Below are positions 17,901 to 25,681 of a DNA stretch of 64,000 bases, one piece after another. Both the position numbers and the translations under genes were made by a program. Origin of the DNA: Teredinibacter franksiae (GTDB lineage: Bacteria; Pseudomonadota; Gammaproteobacteria; Pseudomonadales; Cellvibrionaceae). The stretch spans positions 3,670,501-3,734,500 of the forward strand of contig NZ_JACJUV010000001.1 of NCBI RefSeq assembly GCF_014218805.1. The letters are read 5' to 3'. A model generated the notes under the pieces. It was given only the letters and a program-made list of their open reading frames with translations, had not been told where the DNA came from and made no database searches. Position 1 is the stretch's first letter; every line of letters starts with the position of its first letter.

Positions 17901-18817
17901 AGCCAAAAGCTGATGTGCTGCTTATAGCCAAAGGCGAGTGGACTCTAGATGAAGACTTAATAGTCCCTGAATCTAAACGGCTGATTATTGAGTCGGGTAC
18001 GCGTTTGGATCTTGTAAACCAAGCCAAAATCATCAGTTTTTCGCCGGTAACTATTGCGGGTTCAGTGGCCGAGCCTATTGTTATTCACTCAAGTGATAAT
18101 AGTTCCCAGGGGTTGACCGTTCTGCAGGCAAACAAATCAAAGGTTCATGACGGAAGCTCAGTGTTAAGCTTTGTAACTTTCGATGGGCTGTCTAACCCAA
18201 ATGATGATGGCTGGATGGTGCCCGGTTCCATTACTTTTTATCAGTCTGATGTATTGATTACCGAATCTGTTTTTAAAAACAATCATTGTGAAGATGCACT
18301 GAATATCGTGTCTTCGGATTTTTTGCTGACCAAGGTGGTATTTGAAAATACATACGGAGATGCTTTTGATTCGGATTTTTCAACAGGAAGGGTGATTGAT
18401 AGCCACTTCATCGATTCCGGTAATGATTCTGTAGATTTTTCCGGGAGCCGCGTGTTAATAAGTGATGTTAAAATTGATAACGCTGGAGACAAAGGCGTGA
18501 GCGCCGGTGAAGCAAGTACGCTAACGTTACGAAACCTTGTTGTAGACGGAGCCGAGATAGGTATAGCGAGTAAAGACGGTTCTAGGGTTGTTGGCCATGC
18601 CGTTGAAATAAAAAAATCCGTTATTGGTTTAGCCGCTTATCAAAAAAAGCCGGAGTACGGAAAAGCGCAGATCGATCTAAAGCAGTCCACCCTTAATTCT
18701 GAAATTAGCCTTCCCTTTATTTATGACGAGGGGTCGTCAATCTCGCTGAATGAGGAGCCCTTGTATATGGAGAAGAAAAAGAAAGAGCTGTTAATTGCAA
18801 AGATTGCAGGAGCCTAA
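14933..18817 (+). CDS. Large membrane-anchored CotH-kinase protein with ILEI-like and beta-helix regions
   Basis: A 1294-residue protein, N-terminal signal anchor at about 13-37, the rest outside the cytoplasm. Residues about 180-285, 295-400 and 455-490 carry repeated ILEI-like (interleukin-like EMT inducer) segments: RGINIVVLDNHLNTVAS, SPGVNMVVLSPQFEII, and GS-x-I-x-x-I-R-Y-R-G-S-W. Residues about 510-870 form the CotH kinase fold: MRFKGDWLDH (559-568), GVYALEEHFGKRLIE (635-649), HNLRFYYNP (758-766) and the DxD-like FDADRRGG (Asp777, Asp779). Residues about 1030-1250 look like a right-handed parallel beta-helix. CotH enzymes are atypical secreted kinases that phosphorylate proteins. A GGAGG site sits 7 bases before ATG 14933. 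The stop and the next start (GTG 18819) are one base apart. Confidence 0.82.
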   Translation: MMASNATEKTQRVSLVAALSIVVALLAVAIVALVLRELLSSPDASVVIEEGGGRYTGHAYVDRTLKLSRTVYNGSEIKLKIGHVIYNNHIRLNVPGAKEYSVSFFNNKDFIESTKFTAHKNTFKVTEFGYLLEVPERVRALGFDEVIVRPNFQFDLKVSFDESDQVNIDRGSKRVTIPQFISELPKDYVAIFSIKDEGTRHLSDEHRDQLAKMGSKIKDIRYRGSWAAIWQNNRPLAEDIGLPKKMAEIDGASVAALKPLLKEKGVKLLVQSAGFQAGNVSRIVMNEKDLSRDRRGINIVVLDNHLNTVASLTADTYSKETFSVPKSLKLHASSYERISLGEVMASVPKDFYTLLVSKGQYVRALSEGSTEYFSALGSTFAQAKSGESYVGVFRAGKVLSEKLGKGGQALSLFEVPEISEAAHKAKMPVSLVSTADERGMAAIYIQGEDAAANSPGVNMVVLSPQFEIISHRSFNTIVSDDHRNITLLESFPQKELKTVAAKSAALTEDKLRFTIKPKHYQQLVALRDEAMSRGGVKDASKKSVPAKLDFQGETYKVDMRFKGDWLDHLDTARWSYRVNMKGAKTLMGMKRFSIQTPGTRSHMFEWIVHEVFRREGGITPRYDFVPVDINNKGFGVYALEEHFGKRLIEFHGRKEGPILKFDESVLFKSADVFDDALEDGGSFDNTIKTLLNSDIDVFQTSKTLEADNLRENYRRGYALLDGFRKKTMKPGDVFDIDAFARFVSVTDIFQSWHALRWHNLRFYYNPIIDRLEPILFDADRRGGSQRLHYFTRNQDEILELMFSDDEFTAKYFARLEKLSDPDYFTEFRNDYADELSHKNKLLSENGGDYKIKWEALSRRQEVIRNTFYGGKPLDAMVYRLRPGKLDLVFENDLDVPFEIRGLRMGSKEYAPARSGATVKAKGKGVRIRFAIGAADLDLSSEPMLIDYRVPGTSKWRELQVLPFKNPLAEVGLNGFVRSPEAVLQRPFIKQPKADVLLIAKGEWTLDEDLIVPESKRLIIESGTRLDLVNQAKIISFSPVTIAGSVAEPIVIHSSDNSSQGLTVLQANKSKVHDGSSVLSFVTFDGLSNPNDDGWMVPGSITFYQSDVLITESVFKNNHCEDALNIVSSDFLLTKVVFENTYGDAFDSDFSTGRVIDSHFIDSGNDSVDFSGSRVLISDVKIDNAGDKGVSAGEASTLTLRNLVVDGAEIGIASKDGSRVVGHAVEIKKSVIGLAAYQKKPEYGKAQIDLKQSTLNSEISLPFIYDEGSSISLNEEPLYMEKKKKELLIAKIAGA

Positions 18818-18818
18818 C

Positions 18819-19496
18819 GTGGAGACTCAAAGTTACCGTTACGAACGAAAGTTCGTCGTAAACCAAAGTCGTATTACGGGGTTGTTCACGTTGTTGAAGC
18901 ATGGTGTACTTGGTTTTGCTGAAGCTTACCCCGAAAGAAAAATCAACAGCATTTATTTTGATGATTTGGCGCTCACCCAGTGTGCCGAGAATATTGATGG
19001 TATAGGGAAGCGCACAAAAATCCGAGTACGTTGGTATGGTGACAATAAAGGGATGGTGGTTAACCCTAAGCTCGAATTCAAAATCAAAAGTGCGTTAGTT
19101 GGCCGAAAAGAAATATTTCACGTTAATACCTTTGATGCTAATGGCTCTACACGGGATATTGTAAAGGCGTTGTTGGCGTCAGACTTGCCGCAAGACGTAA
19201 AGTTGCGTCTGCGTACGACTTCGCCCGTGGTGCAAGTGAGTTATTGGAGAAAATACTTTGAATCGCGAGACGGTCGCTATCGGCTGACATTTGATGATCG
19301 CATTCGATACTTTAATGCCGGTAACGGCGTTGTTCGCGGAGCCGGAAACCGGGATGATCGCAATATTGTTGAATTGAAGTATGATGTTGATAATGATGTA
19401 GAAGTGGAGCGCATTACTAATCGTTTCCCCTTCCGGTTGAGTAAAAATTCAAAATATGTGAACGCCATTCAATCCATTTATAGATTAAAAGTATAG
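18819..19496 (+). CDS. VTC-domain (polyphosphate polymerase type) protein
   Basis: A 225-residue soluble protein with the tunnel-fold (TTM) pattern of VTC4-type polyphosphate polymerases: ERK at residues 9-11, RVRWY with Arg69/Arg71, LEFKIK (Glu86, Lys88, Lys90), YWRKY (Arg144), RYRLTFDDRI (Arg153, Arg155, Asp159), VELKYD (Glu185, Lys187) and SKNSKY (Lys209, Lys212). These basic and acidic residues line the phosphate tunnel and bind metal in the family. GTG 18819 is chosen because a GCAGGAG site lies 6 bases before it and it follows the CotH stop directly. Whether the protein makes long-chain polyphosphate or supplies a phosphoryl substrate to its neighbours is not known. Confidence 0.85.
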   Translation: METQSYRYERKFVVNQSRITGLFTLLKHGVLGFAEAYPERKINSIYFDDLALTQCAENIDGIGKRTKIRVRWYGDNKGMVVNPKLEFKIKSALVGRKEIFHVNTFDANGSTRDIVKALLASDLPQDVKLRLRTTSPVVQVSYWRKYFESRDGRYRLTFDDRIRYFNAGNGVVRGAGNRDDRNIVELKYDVDNDVEVERITNRFPFRLSKNSKYVNAIQSIYRLKV

Positions 19497-19504
19497 GCAG
19501 CACT

Positions 19505-20326
19505 ATGACAATGCTAATGCGTGTTGTGTTGCTGATGCTGGTATGTGCCAGTATCAGCGCTTGCAAACAAAAAGTCGATGAGGGCCCCTTGCGTGTGGCG
19601 TTTCTATCGCACACTTACCACTTGCACACACATAAAGATATTCAAGCTATGTTGGTGGATAGTATTAACAAGGCAAATCCAAAATACATATTCTCGCTGG
19701 GTGATGTTGTTTTGGTGAACGATGCTTACCGCTGGGAGCATGCTAAGGCATTTCATTCCGGTTTTATGTCGCCAGTTTACTACTCACCAGGCAATCATGA
19801 TTTGCATAGCTTTTACGAAGTGGAGAGCCTAGAAACGAATCGCCACTATCCTCAACGGCGGCAGGAATATATTGATCAAATTGGATATGTGAATAAACAC
19901 GTTCAGGATGATAGGGCAGATTTCATTCTTTTCAACTCCAACGACCCCTATGTCACAACTAAGCCTTTTCTCGATCAGGCCATCGCAAGTGCAAACCCGG
20001 ACACTCCGAATTTTATGCTCACCCATCATCCCATATGGATTGATCGATTTGGTAAAAACTGGATTCAGTGGTACTGGAAGAGTATTAAACGCGAAGAGGT
20101 TGCGCCTCACCTGAAAGACTACAAACGTATTGTGGTTGGGGATGTTTCCGGTCGAATCCAAAATCATGAATTCGATGATACACCGGTTACTATGGTGGGT
20201 ATTGGCAATGATGGAGATCCGATATTTTGGGTGCTCGCAACGCTTCAGGAAAACGGCGATTTTACCTTCGAGGAGCAGCATATTCAGTTGCCACTTAACC
20301 ACCCTTATTTAAAGAAAAAGCACTAG
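19505..20326 (+). CDS. Calcineurin-like phosphoesterase lipoprotein (divergent metal site)
   Basis: A 273-residue lipoprotein: the signal peptide ends SISAC with lipidated Cys20. The mature part follows the metallophosphoesterase order: an FLSHTYHLH strand-turn (33-41), LGDVV (65-69), PGNHDL (95-100), LTHHPIW and VVGDVSGRIQNHEF. In the usual family the first motif is D-x-H and the last G-H-x-H; here these are altered (SHTYH and GDVSG), so the binuclear metal centre may be incomplete or rearranged. It sits 8 bases after the VTC gene and 9 before the next gene, so it belongs to the CotH/VTC operon and may act on a phosphorylated product in the envelope. Confidence 0.72.
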   Translation: MTMLMRVVLLMLVCASISACKQKVDEGPLRVAFLSHTYHLHTHKDIQAMLVDSINKANPKYIFSLGDVVLVNDAYRWEHAKAFHSGFMSPVYYSPGNHDLHSFYEVESLETNRHYPQRRQEYIDQIGYVNKHVQDDRADFILFNSNDPYVTTKPFLDQAIASANPDTPNFMLTHHPIWIDRFGKNWIQWYWKSIKREEVAPHLKDYKRIVVGDVSGRIQNHEFDDTPVTMVGIGNDGDPIFWVLATLQENGDFTFEEQHIQLPLNHPYLKKKH

Positions 20327-20335
20327 GAGGTTGTC

Positions 20336-20737
20336 ATGAAAACAAAGAAAACTTTTTCTGTTCTTTTTCTGTTTTGCCTATTTGTGGGTGTTTGGAGCCT
20401 GCCGGCCTACAGTGATATTCGACAGCAGTTGGTCGGCCAAGTGTGGAAAAAAGAAAGAGCGAATACGTTTAAAGGTGATTTAACCACGCTGTGGATGTTT
20501 TTTGAGGATGGCACGGGAATCGCTTATCAACGTTTTAATCGTAACGGTAGCATAAAGACACTCAACCATAGATTTACCTACATTATTGAGCAAAATAGAG
20601 TAACGATTCAGGAGGAAATTGATAAAGAGTGGGAGGGCTTGTACGGCGTTACGCACTGGACCTTGCAGCAGAACCAATTAATCGGTGATGTGAAGCTCGG
20701 TAAGAATCAATTGGTGTACACACCGGTTCAAATTTGA
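20336..20737 (+). CDS. Small secreted hypothetical protein ending the CotH/VTC operon
   Basis: A 133-residue exported protein with a Sec signal peptide (about 1-26, cleavage after PAYS). The mature domain of about 107 residues (VGQVWKKERAN, TLWMFFEDGTGIAYQRF, HWTLQQNQLIGDV) has the alternating-strand, Trp/Gly-rich look of a small lipocalin-like beta-barrel, but no family is recognised with confidence. A perfect AGGAGG ribosome-binding site precedes the ATG, 9 bases after the phosphoesterase stop, placing it last in the operon. Confidence 0.65.
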   Translation: MKTKKTFSVLFLFCLFVGVWSLPAYSDIRQQLVGQVWKKERANTFKGDLTTLWMFFEDGTGIAYQRFNRNGSIKTLNHRFTYIIEQNRVTIQEEIDKEWEGLYGVTHWTLQQNQLIGDVKLGKNQLVYTPVQI

Positions 20738-20798
20738 ATCGCGAGCCTTGTTGAAAATACGCTAGAGTGTTGTAGGCTGAAAATGCTAGTTGCTAGCT

Positions 20799-20825
20799 AC
20801 CCGCTCACGGTTGAAGCGGGTTTGG
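20799..20825 (+). terminator. Possible terminator of the CotH/VTC operon
   Basis: ACCCGCT (20799-20805) and AGCGGGT (20815-20821) form a 7-bp stem with a 9-base loop followed by only a short T run (TTTGG). Position at the end of a five-gene operon, before the convergent xylanase gene, supports the call; the weak T tract argues against it. Confidence 0.45.
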
Positions 20826-20862
20826 TGTGGCTAGCGGCATAGTTGAGTTGCTGTGATTGTTT

Positions 20863-22812
20863 TTAGTCTTTGGGTGAAAAGGTGAAAGCGTTGTCGTTAC
20901 CCTTTGCAACCGTAAAGTTGAATGTCTGGTTTTCGCCATTTACAAAAACTATGGCTTCGTATTCTCCGTAAAAGCCCCGCTGAGAATATTGTCCTTCTGT
21001 ATTTGTTTGCCCCTTAAAGTTATTCCACCAAACCGTATATATCTGGTTTTTCCACGCCGTGGCATTAGGTTTTTCTCGCCACTCTTCGGTAAATAGCGCT
21101 GCTTTTGGTGAGTAGTGAGCCCCCGCCCAAAAACCCCATAATTGAACGCCAACAGTAGCTGGATGGCTGAACATAATGGTGAGAAAGTCACGCGTGTAGT
21201 CCGCCTGTAGTTCTTCATCTTCACTGTTCACATCAAATTCCGTAACGCGAATATCAAGCTCTGGAAAGGCGGTGTTATAGCGGTTGAGAATGTTGTACAC
21301 CAATTCAATTCCGGTGGGCGAATCACCAAAGTGCCCCTGCATGCCTATACCGGTAATCGGTGCTTCATTGTCGACTAGGTATTGAAGCGTATCTTCAAAA
21401 TGTTGCTGGTGTACTGCATTGCGGCCGCCGGCCGAGAGAATGCTGTAGTCATTTAGGTAAAGCTTGTGGTCGGAAAGGTTGGTTCGGGCGCGGTTGAACC
21501 AGTCGACCATTACTTGATCGCCAAAGGCGTCCATTAGATAGTGGTTGTCGTAGGGTTCATTGATTACATCCCATTCATCTAGATAATTGGCTGAAGCGCT
21601 GGCAATGTCATCAATATGGCCGAGTACAGCCTGCTTGGCTTGAGGGTTGGCACTAGCCGGGTCGCCTTCAGGTAAGTATTTTTGCATCAGCTTGGGCAGG
21701 TTACGTTTAGACGGCCACACCATGACATGGCCACGGGTGTATAGGCCGTTATCGCGCAGCCACTGTAGGCCTGCAAGGGTTTGGACCTTGTTATAATTGT
21801 TACCCCACTCGCCTTCCCAGGGGGCCCACTTCAAGTCGTTCTCTGGGCCGCTTTGGTTAAATAGCTCCAGTACTTTTTCTTTATAGAGAGTGCTGTCTCT
21901 ATCGTTACCCGCCAGTACTTTACCGACTGTGACAGAGCCAAAGTGATAGGCGTGCTTAAGGAGGTTGATGTCAACGGTGGCGGCGCTTGCAGGTTTGCCA
22001 TCGGCGCCAATTACGGTGATTTCGAAGTCGCCCTTGCGGTGCAGCTCAATCCGCTCGCTGGCGGCGGCACGCCAGCTGGCATCTTCCGCTCGGCCTTCGT
22101 AGCTGGGGCGTGTACTGGGCAGTTGGGAGATATCGAAATCACCGTAATTATAGAGCTCCACACCGGCAATATCGAAAACCTGGACCCTACTTCCGGCACC
22201 AAAACCGAATTTTAGCTCTAGGTTACCGCCCGCTTGGGTGTCTGTGACGGTCGCTGGAAGGTAGTATTCAACCCATTCGAAGGAGGCGCTGACCTCTCGG
22301 GTAAGGTATTTGCCGTTGGTACTGATATCTTCCAGAAAAACGGTTACGAAGCTATTGCCCGACTCATATGTGTTTTCCACTGAGCGCATAAAAAAGTGTG
22401 CCAGTACCACATCACCGCTTTTCAGGCTGGTGGTTACCGGAAACATCAGTTGTCCCTTCCAGAATTCACCTGCAGGCCGCTCTACGCTGATACGTGACGC
22501 GCGGGAGAAGTCTTCGTGGTCCACTTCGATAATGGATTTATTGCCAACAGCGGCACCATCGTTTACGCCTTCCCAGAACCGAGCGTTGCCGAGGTTGCGG
22601 TCAATAATAAGATTGCCGCCCGTAGGCACGCCACCTGTGCTGGTGTTGGGCAGGATAGTTGGGGTCGAGGCTGGCGCTGTGGTTGGTGTTGCTGTTGGTT
22701 GTTGGGTGGGGGTAACAGCTCCGTTGTTAAGCCTTATATCGCCCCCGCCGCTGCAGGCGACGATGAGTAGGGACGGCAATAGAGTTGCCAATAGTATTTT
22801 TTTTATCGTCAT
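20863..22812 (-). CDS. GH10 endo-1,4-beta-xylanase lipoprotein with N-terminal carbohydrate-binding module
   Basis: A 649-residue surface lipoprotein (lipobox LIVAC, Cys20) that cleaves xylan. A Thr/Pro/Ala-rich linker (about 34-60) follows the anchor, then a jelly-roll carbohydrate-binding-type domain (about 68-220, with GEFWKGQLMFPV and FDIAGVELYNYG). The GH10 barrel starts near 235: acid/base Glu419 in WDVINEPYDN, nucleophile Glu525 in VTEFDVNSED, the WGFWAGAHYSP block near the end, and GHVMVWPS in barrel strand 3. The upstream gene is a divergent TonB receptor, so the pair share a 280-base regulatory region. Function is certain at family level; cleavage pattern is not. Confidence 0.95.
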   Translation of the reverse strand: MTIKKILLATLLPSLLIVACSGGGDIRLNNGAVTPTQQPTATPTTAPASTPTILPNTSTGGVPTGGNLIIDRNLGNARFWEGVNDGAAVGNKSIIEVDHEDFSRASRISVERPAGEFWKGQLMFPVTTSLKSGDVVLAHFFMRSVENTYESGNSFVTVFLEDISTNGKYLTREVSASFEWVEYYLPATVTDTQAGGNLELKFGFGAGSRVQVFDIAGVELYNYGDFDISQLPSTRPSYEGRAEDASWRAAASERIELHRKGDFEITVIGADGKPASAATVDINLLKHAYHFGSVTVGKVLAGNDRDSTLYKEKVLELFNQSGPENDLKWAPWEGEWGNNYNKVQTLAGLQWLRDNGLYTRGHVMVWPSKRNLPKLMQKYLPEGDPASANPQAKQAVLGHIDDIASASANYLDEWDVINEPYDNHYLMDAFGDQVMVDWFNRARTNLSDHKLYLNDYSILSAGGRNAVHQQHFEDTLQYLVDNEAPITGIGMQGHFGDSPTGIELVYNILNRYNTAFPELDIRVTEFDVNSEDEELQADYTRDFLTIMFSHPATVGVQLWGFWAGAHYSPKAALFTEEWREKPNATAWKNQIYTVWWNNFKGQTNTEGQYSQRGFYGEYEAIVFVNGENQTFNFTVAKGNDNAFTFSPKD

Positions 22813-23091
22813 TGTTAGGAAACCTCTTAAGCAATCTTCAATGTAAGGCTTTGCTGTTTCTGGCTCTGAGTACTTCCGTGCGCGCTGCTTGGGGCCAGAG
22901 TTCAGAGGGAGCCCCTAAATTGTACGGCGGTTTTGCGTCGCGTGTGAACTCTAACGCCAGATTAAAGCACCTTTGACGTATCGGCAAACCCTAAAGCGAC
23001 CGCCCTATGCTCTGCCAATTCAACTGCTAGACTAAAAATTGGGCCTCTTATGGCTCCAGTTTGATGTGGAACGAGGACGGAAGATAGTTTG

Positions 23092-25113
23092 ATGAAAGCT
23101 TATGGAAACACGGTGCTGGTTTTGGCTCTGCTGCAAGCCTGCCATGCTTTTGCCGAAAATGACCAAATGACAGCCGCCGATCTAATTGAAATGGATTTCG
23201 AAGATTTGGTGAATATGGATGTAGAGATCGAAAGTGCGGGTAAGAACAGCTCTAGGGCCATGGATTTACCTTACGCGGCTACGGTCATTTCTGCCAGTGA
23301 GATTCAGCAGAGTGGGGCCGCCAATATTCCCGATGCCCTGCGCTTGGCTCCGGGTGTTGTTGTGGGGCAAATATCCGCGGGTGAATGGGCTATAGGCATT
23401 CGTGGCGGTGAAGGCCGATTTTCTCGTTATGTGTTGGTGATGATCGACGGACGTATTGTCTACAACAGTGTATTCAGTGGCGTGAATTGGGACGAACTAA
23501 ACCTCTCGTTAGACGATATTGAGCGAATTGAAGTGATTCGCGGCCCGAATGCAGCGTCATGGGGCGCCAATGCTGTGAACGGGATCGTGCACATTATTAC
23601 CAACAAGCCGGATGCAGCGCGTGCCTCGCGGGTGAAGGCCTGGGGTGGATCGAGTGATCGTAGAGGTGTTTCTGTTTCTCATAGTATGGAAGTAGACAGT
23701 GACTGGGCATTAGGGGTGTCGGCTTTGGGGCAGCAGTGGGGTGGTATGAAAACGCTCTCTGAGGATATCTATGAGGCTCCCCACAAAAACTGGAGGCTCG
23801 CCATGAGCCTGGGTCGTGAGCTGCCGTCCTCTGCTACGCGCTTTAGTGCCGATGCCTTTGGTGTTGATCAGGTCACTGAATGGGGCTGGGACGACTTATC
23901 CTCGCTTTCGAACGTTACCCAAGACAACCAAGAAGATAAAAGTGGGTGGGCGATACAACTTGCGCACCAGCAGTCTGTGTTTGAACACGGGCACTGGAAG
24001 CTACGATTATCGGCCGACAGTACAAAAAGAGACACGGATCTCTACCAGTGGGATTCGTCTAACTATCAGCTGGACCTAGAGGTAGCAGGTAGCTGGGGCA
24101 ATCACTCGCTTGCTATGGGATTGAACAACCGAAACAATGACTCTACCGCCATCACGCCGCCTAATTTCGTTCTGGCGTTGGTACCGGAAAGGCGCAAACT
24201 CAATTACTTCGGCGTGTACCTCAGTGATCGCTGGGACATCACCCGCCAGCTGGAGCTTACCTTAGCGGCACGCCTAGACGATAACGAAATTGGTAATAGC
24301 AGTTTGCAACCCTCCGCCCGTTTATTGTGGGCACCGAATGACTCTCAGCGGCTTTGGATGGCTGCTTCAAAGGCGAATACTTCTGCGTCGCGCGCCTTAA
24401 AAGACATAACTTCAGTGGCCTATACCATTGAGAGCCCGAAGCTGAGCGGCACGCCTTACCCGGTGGTGGTGGTATTGGGGCGCAATAAAGGCGACAGTGA
24501 TGAGCCAAGTTTATCGGCGTTAGAATTCGGCTACAGGCAAACGTTCGAACATTTTAATGTCGATATTGCCCTATTTGATTTTGAGTATAAAAATGACGTA
24601 ACCGTGGCGTTAAAGGGGGACCCCGTTCTACGTTTTAGTGCAGATTATCAGCCGCAGTATATAGAAGTTAACGGAAGCTTCAGTAATAGTGAAAATTACT
24701 CGAGTCGTGGAGGCGAGCTGAGTATGCGCGGCAAGTGGGTGGCTAACTGGGAAAGCCAACTGGCTGTATCCAGGGTGAGGCGTTTGGAAGATGATGTCGG
24801 CTGGAGTTCCAAGGTTTCTTTTTTGAATTCAATCAGCCTGGCCGAGAATTGGCAGTGGAATATTTGGCTTCGTTACAGCGATGGAGATTCGGGATCGGGA
24901 GCACAGTATTCGGCATCACGCGGATTGCCTGATGTGCATAGCTATGCCGTTGTGGATACCAATTTATCTTGGTCGGCAAGTAATAATGTGGAATTGACCT
25001 TAATCGCTAATAATTTGGGTAGCGATCATACCGAGGCGCGGCGGGAGGAGTTTGTTACAGAGTTGAGAGTTGTAGAGCCCTACGCTCTGCTGAAGGTGGG
25101 TTATACGTTTTGA
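23092..25113 (+). CDS. TonB-dependent outer-membrane receptor linked to c-di-GMP signalling genes
   Basis: A 673-residue receptor: signal peptide (1-19, ending CHAFAE), short leader DLIEMDFEDLVNMDVEIESAG of the kind common to receptors encoded beside YfiR and GGDEF genes, plug domain about 55-170 (VLVMIDGRIVYNS, IERIEVIRGPNAASWGANAVNGIVHIIT), then a 22-strand barrel ending in VGYTF. No TonB-family substrate clue is visible. ATG 23092 follows the in-frame TTG at 23089; the ATG is preferred. The stop overlaps the start of the yfiR-like gene, so receptor, YfiR-like protein and diguanylate cyclase form one operon. Divergent from the GH10 xylanase. Confidence 0.9.
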   Translation: MKAYGNTVLVLALLQACHAFAENDQMTAADLIEMDFEDLVNMDVEIESAGKNSSRAMDLPYAATVISASEIQQSGAANIPDALRLAPGVVVGQISAGEWAIGIRGGEGRFSRYVLVMIDGRIVYNSVFSGVNWDELNLSLDDIERIEVIRGPNAASWGANAVNGIVHIITNKPDAARASRVKAWGGSSDRRGVSVSHSMEVDSDWALGVSALGQQWGGMKTLSEDIYEAPHKNWRLAMSLGRELPSSATRFSADAFGVDQVTEWGWDDLSSLSNVTQDNQEDKSGWAIQLAHQQSVFEHGHWKLRLSADSTKRDTDLYQWDSSNYQLDLEVAGSWGNHSLAMGLNNRNNDSTAITPPNFVLALVPERRKLNYFGVYLSDRWDITRQLELTLAARLDDNEIGNSSLQPSARLLWAPNDSQRLWMAASKANTSASRALKDITSVAYTIESPKLSGTPYPVVVVLGRNKGDSDEPSLSALEFGYRQTFEHFNVDIALFDFEYKNDVTVALKGDPVLRFSADYQPQYIEVNGSFSNSENYSSRGGELSMRGKWVANWESQLAVSRVRRLEDDVGWSSKVSFLNSISLAENWQWNIWLRYSDGDSGSGAQYSASRGLPDVHSYAVVDTNLSWSASNNVELTLIANNLGSDHTEARREEFVTELRVVEPYALLKVGYTF

Positions 25114-25676
25114 GTAATACTGGTTTCGCTAAGTTACAACGCAAAACAGTAGCGACAGGCTTATGCTGGCTGTCGGCGTTGCTGTTAGGTGTTTTCACCA
25201 GCTCGTCAGTTTCAGCTGAGCCGGATATTCACGCCCTGCGCAGCGCTTATCTGTACTATTTTTCTCATTTCATTTCATGGCCCGATGACTCAGAATTCCC
25301 TCAGTCCGAATTAAATTTGTGTGTTCGTACTGACGATAAAAAAGATCAATTCCAATTAACCACAATTGACAACAAATCGTTGGGAGCCAATACCCTAAAA
25401 ATCGTATTGCTGGCCCCCCGAGGGGTGAGTGCATTGGCTAGTTGCCATATGTTGTATGTGGCCGAAGAACATCGTGAGTGGTTGGCAGCTATCCGCCCAG
25501 AAATTTCCGTGCGCACGCTTTTAATAACGGAGGGCCTGTTAGATGAACGAGGCGTAATACATTTATTTATGCAAAATAGTAAATTAAAATTCAGTATCGA
25601 TAACCGATCGCTGGTAGACCGAAATTTTAAAGCAAGCTCAAAATTGCTGCGGTTGTCCGTTCGTAATGGAGCCTAA
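25110..25676 (+). CDS. YfiR-family (DUF4154) periplasmic regulator
   Basis: A 188-residue periplasmic protein with a Sec signal peptide (about 1-36, ending SVSAEPD). The mature region shows the YfiR pattern: LRSAYLYYFSHFISWPD, LNLCVRTDD, SCHMLYVAEEH, TLLITEGLLDERGVIHLFMQNSKLKFSIDNRSLVDRNFKASSKLLRL. In Pseudomonas, YfiR binds the periplasmic part of the diguanylate cyclase YfiN and holds it inactive; the cyclase here is the next gene, 5 bases on. The TTG start overlaps the stop codon of the receptor gene. Cys residues (LNLC and SC) are candidates for the redox-sensitive disulfide of YfiR. Confidence 0.85.
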   Translation: MSNTGFAKLQRKTVATGLCWLSALLLGVFTSSSVSAEPDIHALRSAYLYYFSHFISWPDDSEFPQSELNLCVRTDDKKDQFQLTTIDNKSLGANTLKIVLLAPRGVSALASCHMLYVAEEHREWLAAIRPEISVRTLLITEGLLDERGVIHLFMQNSKLKFSIDNRSLVDRNFKASSKLLRLSVRNGA

Positions 25677-25681
25677 ATTGT

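Noticed and set aside
22310-22846. 178-codon open frame antisense to the GH10 xylanase, plus other long antisense frames
   Set aside because: They lie wholly on the opposite strand of an intact GH10 gene, have no ribosome-binding site and a repetitive, non-protein-like composition; shadow frames.
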